Shown here one piece after another: positions 8,301 through 15,343 of a DNA stretch of 15,343 nucleotides. Source of the stretch: Smittium culicis (Eukaryota > Kickxellomycota > Harpellomycetes > Harpellales > Legeriomycetaceae); contig LSSN01002392.1 of the NCBI GenBank assembly GCA_001970855.1, positions 1 to 15,343 on the forward strand, written 5' to 3'. Both the position numbers and the translations under genes were made by a program. How positions within the stretch are numbered: position 1 is the first letter of the stretch; the number at the start of each line of letters is the position of its first letter. The notes under the pieces were generated by a model that did not search any database, had not been told where the DNA came from, and saw nothing but the letters and a program-made list of their open reading frames with translations.

Positions 8301-9726
8301 AAGTATTATAATTAAAAAGAATATCAGAAGAATTTTTTTTTAGTTATCTTTACGAAAGAGAAGGTTGAATATTAAATATTAAGAAAAAATAAGGTACCAT
8401 TCCCAGTTCTTTTCCACAATTTAGGAGATCTATCGTTCTACTTGTATTAAAATATAAAGAAGAGGTTGGTAATACAAAACAAATATTATTGGAAAAATAG
8501 GCAATAAATACAAATGGAATCATATAATTGATAAAGAAAGGGGAAAAAAAGTACATATGAAAGGGTTATAAACGATGAGGCGACAGGAGATGCTGCTAGC
8601 TTTTTAATTTCATGTGCGAGGCTAAAAGAGAAATAATGTGTACATAAATATTAGAAAATAGAAGGTGTAAATTAAATTAGTAAGGATGCATTTGTATATA
8701 GTTATAAAATTTAACAGACATGAATTAATTTATACACAGTATAGGATAGCTGTGATACAAAATAGTAAAGGTTTGAATACGGAAAAAGGTTAACAAGGCT
8801 TTTGTATTTTTTTAGAAGTAAAAATCTTACTTAGTTGCCCAATTCAATGTCCAAGAGCAATCGTTGTTAATATACTCGGATACAGAATTATCAGAAGTTA
8901 TAAAAAGAGTACAATGATCTAATTTTATAGAATTTTGTTGTGTCAATAAAATTAAATGTTTAAAAGTAACCAATTTTATAGAAAAAAAATTGACTAAATA
9001 TAAAAAAACGTTTATAAAAGAATAAAAATTTTAAAGAATAAGAAAATTCAACAAACCTGCAGATCCCCATGATATATAATTTATAGGGCGATTCATTTCA
9101 ATAATAGTGGGGACGGAATTATTTAATAGCTTTGGAAATTAAATATAAGTTAGAAAAAGTGAGATAAAATAGAAATTTGGTAAACGAAGAGTTGATTTAA
9201 TAGTCAGAATTTTTTAAATTATTTTTTAAAAAGCTAAACTTACAGATTCAATTGAATCATATATGAATAGTTTGTTAGCTATCGAAAAAGCGATCTATAT
9301 TCATAGAGAATTGGTTGTAAAGTTAAAGAAATTTGAAAAAAAAAAATTACGAATTTTAAAGTTAGATATGAAATAATAATAATTGAATTTTTAAAGACTT
9401 TCTAATAAAATTTACCTGGTTGTATGAATCAGAAATTGAGATAAATGAGATATCGCCAATTTCAGAAATATTTGGTGAAATTATTAAAAGGTCCCATTTA
9501 GGGGAATAAGATAATATTAAATTGTTTGCATTGGGGAAAATCTATAAAATTAAATGTAAAATGAATAAATAAGACAGATTTTTGTGATATTTTTATATGC
9601 TGAGCTCAAATAGCAATAATGAAGATTGTAGAAAGTTACTAGGTGTGGGATGTTTTTGTAGTTGAATACGCAAGGATTTGAATTGATATTACAAGTACCT
9701 GGATACTTATCGAATGGAGAAGTCAT
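3139..9726 (-). CDS. RAV1: Rav1, V-ATPase assembly (RAVE complex) subunit; 15 exons
   Basis: This gene encodes a Rav1/rabconnectin-3-type protein. In yeast Rav1 acts with Rav2 and Skp1 to rejoin the V1 and Vo sectors of the vacuolar H+-ATPase at the vacuole and endosome membrane. Exons read on the minus strand: 9726-9640, 9541-9416, 9294-9244, 9129-9057, 8918-8831, 8621-8555, 8437-8398, 8235-8169, 8083-7759, 7663-7537, 7440-7178, 7100-7022, 6935-5404, 5308-4504 and 4331-3139. They total 4,923 bases, or 1,640 residues plus TGA, somewhat longer than yeast Rav1 (about 1,357). All phases close without a stop. The start is chosen because it has A at -3 and because exons 1-3 already match the Rav1 N-terminus. 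Small uncertainty remains at some borders (for example one codon at 5308/5305). No key part is missing and the gene looks intact. Confidence 0.92.
7022..9726 (-). other. RAV1: Rav1 N-terminal WD40 propeller region, exons 1-12
   Basis: Exons 1-12 encode residues 1 to about 465. Blade-like strands recur: residues 72-84 IAFSIANKLFIYD, 105-112 INYISWGS, 133-141 CSWTLNWAT, 163-174 SYNDRSPKLWKR (compare yeast 'CNAKLWKR'), about 202-214 LLFTFGKHGYIRVW, and 390-433 running from DGHKSPIRRLYL to NNNKFIVWK. These are known Rav1 hallmarks of the double beta-propeller that binds V1 and Rav2. A Ser/Asn-rich insert (residues about 217-285) lies in exon 9. Introns here are 77-209 bp, with donors GTAAGT, GTAACT, GTAAAT, GTACTT, GTAATT and, once each, GTTTGT and GTATGC. 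Acceptors are mostly TAG; intron 3 ends in AAAG. Confidence 0.85.
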
Positions 9727-9732
9727 TGTTTA

Positions 9733-9759
9733 TTAGAGAAAAAAAATGCTAGTTCGCAT
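9733..9759 (-). promoter_or_regulatory. Possible 8-codon upstream ORF in the RAV1 leader
   Basis: An upstream ATG at 9759-9757 opens MRTSIFFL and stops at TAA 9735-9733, six bases before the RAV1 ATG. If it lies in the mRNA, ribosomes would have to reinitiate or leak past it. A TTTTCTAG acceptor-like site at about 9773-9766 raises the possibility of a leader intron ending just upstream. The transcription start is unknown, so this is only a candidate. Confidence 0.25.
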
Positions 9760-10608
9760 AAAGCCTAGAAAAGAGAAGGTGAAAAAATAGGGAGGGTATA
9801 AGGAAATACAACTATAGAGATAGCATATAAAATGGAATATTAAAAGTCTAATAAGCTAAAAAGTAAAAATTTAAGCTGAATTTATTGCCAAAAAACTAAA
9901 AATGTTGTTTACACAAAAAACTCCATACAAATATAAAATTTATATAAAAAGTAATCTATCGGTAGTATTTACCGAAACGAATTTATTTCCAAACCCGCAT
10001 TTAATAAGTAAAAAATATCTATTGGCTATCAAATATAAAGGTAAACGAGGCTTTATCCAATAAACATTATATCATTATTTGACAGGCCAATTATGGTATT
10101 TTCATATGGCGCTAATACAATAATAAAGCTGCTTGATATTCTATGAATACTTGACTGGAATTATAGGGTGATCTATATAATATTTATCCGTGAACCTATT
10201 ATTACTCGTTCATTTAATCAATTTATATTCGAAATACCTTTAATCGTTATATATTGATGCCAGTTCCTTAGTTTTATACTCATTATTAAAAATTTTCTAA
10301 CCAAATACATTCATTATAGATAATAAAATAAGGATAAACTCATATGTTTCAAACGGATAGTTAAATTATTATTATTATTATTTGATAAATGGTTTGTAGA
10401 ATGTTTCGAGCATTAAATGTAGAAACTGATACACCAAAGATTGTATATAACATTGAGCAATATAAATCATCTATTTAGCATAGGAAAACTAATTAAAAAA
10501 AATTGAATAAGCACTTGAATAAGGCTTTTAATAAGCTGGTTATTTCAGATAATATCAATCACAATTCATCTTTGCAACTCCGGATTCATAACATCCATTG
10601 AGTAACAG
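9760..10608. other. RAV1 upstream intergenic region
   Basis: AT-rich sequence with no supportable gene. It must contain the RAV1 promoter, but no TATA box or factor site can be chosen with confidence among the many TATA-like strings. A plus-strand frame from about 10040 to 10255 is open except for one TGA (contains PIMVFSYGANTIIKLLDIL). It matches no family I recognise and may be chance in such AT-rich DNA. Confidence 0.4.
10365..10382. repeat. (ATT)6 microsatellite
   Basis: Six perfect ATT units in intergenic sequence. This is ordinary for a genome of this composition. Confidence 0.8.
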
Positions 10609-10612
10609 TTAA

Positions 10613-10800
10613 CCCTTTCCCGTCCAACGCTTTTAAAAAAATCCAATTTAATGATTTGTTTATGATTTATAAGAAAATTTATTATTTGCTGTTTTATTAA
10701 AGTAATACAGATTTTTAAAGGCCTCAGAATTAAATTATTATTACTTAATATAATTGGATATATTTTTAGGTCAAAAACAGTTTACCGCCCATGAAAAGGG
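10613..10800. mobile_element. MITE copy 1, piggyBac-like ends at a TTAA site
   Basis: The 188-bp unit starts CCCTTTCCCGTCCAACGC and ends ACCGCCCATGAAAAGGG, so its outer ends are inverted (CCCTTT in, AAAGGG out). It is flanked by TTAA (10609-10612) and TAAA (10801-10804). TTAA duplications and CCCTTT-type ends are typical of piggyBac-superfamily elements. The interior has no coding capacity and aligns along its length with copy 2, including the shared block GTTTATGATTTATAAG and the motif AAGGCCTC. The diverged right flank and ends indicate an old copy. Confidence 0.7.
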
Positions 10801-10804
10801 TAAA

Positions 10805-11614
10805 ATAGAATTTTCGATTTGAAAATGTTTTAATGCGCTGGTAGTATAATAAAATTTTTAAAGAAAAAAACCCCTGGAATAAATAGACTAGTTGATACAA
10901 AACAGAAAAAGATTAAAGATAAAATATAGACAATTAACTTACCCAGTATACTGCAGCTTACAAAAAGAAGCTGGAACGCGATCATAAACCCAGTTTGACA
11001 TGTAGTGACATACCTTCAATCGAGTCAATGAACTGAGTAATAAACAGTTGAAAAAAATAAGTTTAATTTAATACAAGTTAATTATAAAAGATTATTATGC
11101 TCCAAATAAGAGCAATTAACATGCAGGGTTTATAAATTTAGCTCTCACCCTGGCACTTAAATTCAGAACCTGATAAATGTTAAGTATCTACTAAACGGTT
11201 GAGATATTCTTGGCATCAAATGCAAAATCTGTGCGTATAAACAATTAGAGATTAGACTAAATGAATATGTCCTTCTGTTTTAAAGATATTTTTATGGAAT
11301 CAATATGCTTTGGACTTTCGATTTTTATCTTCAATGTCTCAGGCAAGATATCGTGCAAAGTTGTGATAAGATAATTATATTTTCGCTTGGTTAAATACGA
11401 TATTGAATCATCTAAACTTGATAAAGTATTCCACATCTAAAATAGTATAAGTTAGAGTATAATATATTTGGAATTCAAAGCGAGGCATTTTGGTTATTTC
11501 GCACAAAGATATTGGTAATTAGCACAACTTTCTAGAATGGGTTGGTAGTGAATAAATCGAGCGATTATTAATCGAAGGTTCAATTATGTATTGATCGAAA
11601 ATTTTTTTTCTTAG
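10805..11614. other. Unassigned AT-rich intergenic stretch
   Basis: No gene, RNA or repeat can be supported here. A minus-strand splice-donor-like GGGTAAGTTAA near 10945 has no open exon that I trust before it. The USP7-like relic should have its N-terminal MATH sequence here, upstream of 11615, but I could not find it by eye. Confidence 0.4.
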
Positions 11615-11730
11615 TTTCATTTAAAGAAACAAATTTTAACTAATACGTGGTCCTGGAATGTTTGAATTAGTTCAAAAATTGAGAAATCGCTAGAATTCAG
11701 ACATTTTGATCGATTATAATCATAAGTCAA

Positions 11731-11916
11731 CCCTTTCCCGTGCACTCTTTAAAAGTATCAATTTATTGATTCGTTTATGATTTATAAGTAGATTTATTGT
11801 ATGATATTATTATTCAATATACCAATATTGAATAAGGCCTCTGAATTAAAGTATTTTAATTGAACGTTGTTGGCCATATCTGCATGGTCAAAAATATTCT
11901 ACCGCGCGTGAAAGAG
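11731..11916. mobile_element. MITE copy 2, inserted within the USP7-like relic
   Basis: The 186-bp unit is related to the one at 10613-10800. It starts CCCTTTCCCGTGCACTC and ends ACCGCGCGTGAAAGAG; 12 of the first 17 bases match between the left end and the reverse-complemented right end. It is flanked by TCAA (11727-11730) and TTAA (11917-11920), one mutation from a TTAA duplication. It lies between the NTWSWNV and NHELLI/DGISIW pieces of the protease relic. No ORF is present, so movement would have needed a transposase supplied in trans. Confidence 0.72.
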
Positions 11917-12427
11917 TTAATAAGTCCAAATGCACTAAGAATTTTGAAAATCAAACATGTATATTTCTATATAAACCCAAGGTCAATCATGAATTATTAA
12001 TTAGATTAATTGAAAATGACAAGATAGTTATTTCCAAATTACTCACCTAAGATGGTATTTCAATTTGGCCTTTCAGAATATTATCTATGATTTTTTTGAT
12101 AGACATGGATAATGTAGTTATTTATAGTGGTTCATTTAAGAAATATATTTCTGTTGGCTTGAGGCGATATCAAAATAAAGGTGATTCCTGTTATTTGAAT
12201 CCTTGTATGCAAGGATCACGTAATTGTTTTTATCAGATGGATAAAATATCATACGCTTATAAAAATTCCCCATCTGGAGACAATTCATAAAATATAGCTT
12301 TCAAGCATTATATCTGTCTGTTAACTCTAACTAGGACCATTAGTCAACGTCAAATAAATCTTGGTGAATCGTTTTGTAAAAAATAGAGAAACCTTACTCT
12401 TTAAGTGCAATAGTGTAAAATATACAA

Positions 12428-12515
12428 GAGTTTCAACTTACTTAAAATTTCAATATGAGATTGCGCATAATACTAGAGTTTTCACTTTGCTTAAAGTTTC
12501 AGTTTAAGATTAAGC
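12428..12515 (+). repeat. Diverged 48-bp tandem duplication
   Basis: GAGTTTCAACTTACTTAAAA and its following 19 bases (12428-12466) are repeated, diverged, at 12476-12515, a period of 48 bases. In the frame of the protease relic the copies read RVSTYLKFQYEI and RVFTLLKVSV, 16 residues apart. The duplication inserts material just before the FDVQRVL block, where USP7 has none, so it arose during or after decay. Confidence 0.55.
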
Positions 12516-13065
12516 CATGGATTTTTGATGTTCAAAGAGTTTTAGTAAAAGCTTCTAAAAAAGTTTTCGACCGCAATAGCAAAGTAGAGGTCAATCAAAA
12601 AAAGATAATTAGAAATTTTGCTGGAATTTTCAAAAGGCAATCTAAAAAATAGATTACAAGATTTTAGGCGTTTTCGAATGGAAATGGAAAAAATTATATT
12701 CGCAAAGGTTTGAATTAAGACTAAATATTTTTTTTGGATGATTTAATAGATAATTATCAAGAAAAAACACCTGTTTATCCTAAATAAACATAGTTTAGAA
12801 GCCAATTTAGCTGAATGTGAAAATTATAGCGTAAACTCTTTAAATTAAGATTTTTCGTGAATTTCAAAGAATAAATTTGGATAGGCGGGGGTGAATTTGA
12901 GATTGTGATATGAATATAATCGGTAATTATTGATTCAAATGTTGTTTTATAATAGAATTCGATAATTTATCGGATAAATGATTCAAAAGATATTGTTTAG
13001 GTAACAGTTATCATTCGAATATTCAAATGTCTGTTATTTTTATGGCGAGAATCTAAGATCTAAGA

Positions 13066-14637
13066 AGTTTTGTAATGAAAATATTTTACTAGTAAGATAA
13101 AGCTGCAGAATAAGAAAGTTAGTAATGTTTGATGAAGGGTCAATTAGAATAATACATATAATAATCACTTACTAGTATTCGAAAATTTATATATCCAAGC
13201 TTTTAAATTTGTGCAGCAATAAATCAAGAACAAAAATAGACAATAAAAAATCCTTCTTTTACTATGATAATTTTTGCTAAGCGAAATAATCATGTTAAAC
13301 AATTCCACAATAGGCATATAAGAGATAATATCAACTCTAGAGTTTATGAGAATTGTATGTGTAGATTTTTTGTGATCTATTGATTATTTTGAAGAGTAAT
13401 AGTTGATATATACCTAAATTATAAATTCGATGGAATCTAATTGAGTTTGAAACTCAGATTTTAATATCTTTAGAGCAGGGTGTAGTATATAGAATAAGTT
13501 ATTTATAAGCAACCAAGATTTAAAAAAAATATATTGAGTATGTTGCGGCGCTTGGAGATCTAAATTAAATGCGTTAAGAAAAGTGAATGATCTATAATAC
13601 AAGTTTTGTGTTAATAAAGTGTATTTTGAAAGAGTTATTATTCAATCATCTAACAATAATTCTTACCTGAATGTTTATTGCTTTAAAAATCAAATATAAT
13701 AATTAAATCAATAATATCCTTACAAAGAGTATATAAGACAACAGAAATTGGAACAAATTCGTTTAATACAATTTTTTAGAGTATTATAATCCTTTTAAAT
13801 GGAAAAAAATCAAAATTTTTTTCAACGAGCTTATATAAGCAATTTTCTTTAGAGCCGAGGTAATAAAAAAGTATATAGAGAAATTGCTTGTTTTATGAAA
13901 AATTCTAGCTGGTTTTTAGCTTTTGAAATAGAACAGTAATTTTCGAAAACTAAGAAAATAAGTATTGAATATATATAAATTTTTAGAAATTTCGTATTTA
14001 TGAAAAATTTTAGAAAGTAATCATCTTTGATTAAATCCACGATATGTAAATACCCTTAAATAATTCAGATAAGTTAAAGTTTGCTTCTATTCGCATAAAT
14101 ATTTGTTGCTGAATTAATAGTACGATTAACTTTAAAAAAATAGGATTCATCGTGATTTTCTCAAAAATATTCAAAAATTAATTTCCTGTGGACTTTTATG
14201 CATTGGATTTAATATCTAATAATCGAATCATATCGATTATTAGCTGTTTTTAAAGAAAATTTTGAGTATGAGTATAGCGTGAATCTGTCTATATAACATA
14301 TGTAGATTTTAATTATAAAATACTTTTGAGCACAAGTTAGTGGTAATGATCAGATGAATGGTAATATTTATAAATAATTAAGCTATATTTTACAAGATTT
14401 GAACTGAAAATATATGAATCTGAGTGTTATATTACCATAATAACATTTATAAGAGTAACAAAGACGATTTTAATAAGTTTTTTATAAGTCAAAATCTTAG
14501 TAAAATATATTTTACTTGAAATTAGTTATATGATCGAAGCTTAGGCTAGGAATATGTATTAAATTTGCGCGGCAAAGTGGAATATTATGCATCTTTACTA
14601 TATAACTAATTGGGTGAAATTGAGAATTATTACTTAC
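13066..14637. other. AT-rich stretch without a supportable gene
   Basis: Several minus-strand GTAAGT-type donors occur (about 13172 and 13667), and some precede open stretches. One, 13376-13173, runs from a TAG acceptor to a GTAAGT donor with 67 open codons (contains RVDIISYMPIVELFNMIISL). Open stretches of 60-80 codons are expected a few times by chance at this composition, and none matches a family I know. No RNA gene or repeat is seen. Confidence 0.35.
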
Positions 14638-14744
14638 CTCAATTCTAAAAAGCTCTTCAATGACAAATATAGTCTGTCTCTAAGTGTATTTCGAACCGAT
14701 ATAGAAGATTTAATTATAGAATACAAGCCCAAAATACTCGGTTC
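14638..14744 (-). CDS. Candidate exon of an unidentified minus-strand gene
   Basis: A 107-base open segment has strong borders on both sides: TTCTATTCTAG before it and GAG then GTAAGTAAT after it. Only one of three frames is open. It reads 35 codons, including SILGLYSIIKSSISVRNTL and RDRLYLSLKSFLEL, an amphipathic helical pattern of the HEAT-repeat sort. G+C is higher than in its flanks, as in the RAV1 exons. No upstream donor exists within the next 120 bases, so the previous exon would lie above 14880. A 32-base following exon (S-LSFDHITNF, near 14540) is possible but unsupported. I do not recognise the protein. Confidence 0.25.
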
Positions 14745-15343
14745 CTAGAATAGAATATATGATAATTAGGTCAAAAAAGCCATCAAATATAGATTAATTG
14801 TAATCTCTGAAAATTTAAATGATTTAATAGCTCAAAAATTCTTCGTTGAAAAGATCGGTTATCGAGATGGATTTGAAATCATTGTATTTGTCTATTTGAG
14901 AGTTTGCAAGATAATATAAAATATGATATATAATAAAAAAAGTTATGCTAAAAATTACAAGTTTAATTTGATCTTTAATATTTAAATAGGTGTAAAATAA
15001 ATTTATATAACCTGGTAAATCGAAGTTTCAAATATCTTGTATATACTAAGAACTATACGACATGCTGCTAGCAAAATCTGGCTGTAAAAGTGTCGGTTTG
15101 AAGTTAATTTATACTTATCGCTATTATAATGCATTTATTATGTATAAGATGATATATTGACTCTAGGATACTCCAGGCTCGTGATTCGCCTATTATGTAG
15201 AAGCAGTATAAGAATTAATTAATGTAAGAAAATAAAGTTCTAATTTAGAAAAAATATTGGTCCAATAAATGTACCCAAGCAGTGAAAAAACTAAAAATAT
15301 TCTTAAAATGTTTATTCAGCACCTATTTAACGCTACAAATCTA
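14745..15343. other. AT-rich right edge, nothing assigned
   Basis: On the minus strand the open piece KYNDFKSISITDLFNEEF (about 14888-14835) follows a TAG acceptor. However, the 120 bases 14761-14880 contain no GT on that strand, so it cannot be spliced normally to the candidate exon downstream. No other feature is supported. Confidence 0.35.

Larger units (their letters stand above)
11615..13065 (+). pseudogene. Decayed USP7/Ubp15-type ubiquitin protease relic
   Basis: The plus strand carries successive blocks in the order of a MATH plus USP protease, with stops and shifts between them. MATH end: NTWSWNV (about 11639) for the usual TSWSChA, then, beyond MITE copy 2, DGISIWPF (12051) and FLIDMDNVVI (about 12093) for 'GFIdDDkVtf'. 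Cys box: VGL, three extra residues, NKGDSCYLNPCMQ, with the active-site Cys codon at 12189-12191. After it: FYQMDKISYAY and SGDNS, spaced as in USP7 'FFtnqlRkaVY...EGDdS'. Next: TRTISQRQINLGESF, then FDVQRVL (about 12521) for 'HDVQELcRVL', FLDDLIDNYQ (about 12731) for 'FVDYvaVEQL', and LFKLRFFVNF (12836-12865) for 'LqLkRFeYDF'. A weak His-box trace lies near 13010-13055. At least three in-frame stops lack any GT donor, so this is a pseudogene. Confidence 0.6.

Noticed and set aside
8350..8556. 68-codon minus-strand ORF
   Set aside because: It crosses intron 6, exon 7 and intron 7 in a frame that loses the conserved KLWKR reading.
9542..9698. Alternative donor G|GTACTT for RAV1 exon 1
   Set aside because: It leaves a one-base phase that puts a stop in exon 2; the donor at 9639 keeps frame and gives a good N-terminal match to yeast Rav1.
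13414..13602. 62-codon minus-strand ORF as an exon before a GTATAT donor
   Set aside because: Its frame ends in TAG exactly at the only available donor, so it cannot be joined onward, and no homology is evident.
13849..14040. 63-codon minus-strand ORF
   Set aside because: It starts at GTG, matches no family, and all three frames nearby have comparable open runs, so it looks like chance.
1..15343. tRNA, rRNA, CRISPR array, bacterial operon or phage-like system
   Set aside because: No cloverleaf with a B-box, no rRNA core motif, no regularly spaced direct repeats with unique spacers, and no dense co-directional genes; the splice sites show eukaryotic nuclear DNA.

Overview
The window is nuclear DNA from a very A+T-rich eukaryote, most likely a fungus. 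It has short GT-AG introns, no bacterial-style gene packing, and one large gene that is clearly the fungal V-ATPase assembly factor Rav1. The standard genetic code fits, because TAA, TAG and TGA are all absent from 1,640 joined codons and TGA ends the gene. The strong A/T bias, intron-rich genes and decayed transposons would suit an early-diverging fungus such as the insect-gut Harpellales, but that placement is a guess.

Layout. Bases 1-75 may be the edge of an exon or element on the minus strand. Bases about 310-2935 hold the relic of a minus-strand non-LTR (LINE-type) retrotransposon: an ORF1-like piece, an endonuclease (EN) piece, and a linker plus the start of the reverse transcriptase (RT). 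It is broken by stops and frameshifts. Two things are nested in it: a 105-bp poly(A)-tailed insertion flanked by 13-bp target-site duplications, and a 36-bp minisatellite that reads as a 12-residue repeat on the plus strand.

Bases 3139-9726 (minus strand) are one intact gene, RAV1. I joined it by hand from 15 exons with 14 introns of 77-209 bp, giving 1,640 residues. All exon phases close. Twelve of the 14 introns fall in the first 28% of the coding sequence. The N-terminal part forms the WD40 propellers and the C-terminal part is the helical Rav1 domain. An AATAAA signal overlaps the stop codon.

Bases 9727-15343 have no intact gene that I can support. They contain a pair of about 187-bp MITEs with piggyBac-like ends at TTAA-type sites. 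The second MITE lies inside a decayed plus-strand relic of a USP7/Ubp15-type ubiquitin-specific protease (MATH end, Cys box, several later catalytic-domain blocks). The relic carries in-frame stops and an internal 48-bp duplication. Further right is AT-rich sequence with one well-bordered candidate exon (14638-14744, minus strand).

The picture is one conserved housekeeping gene between two stretches of decaying mobile elements and gene debris. I see no operon, CRISPR array, tRNA, rRNA or defence system.
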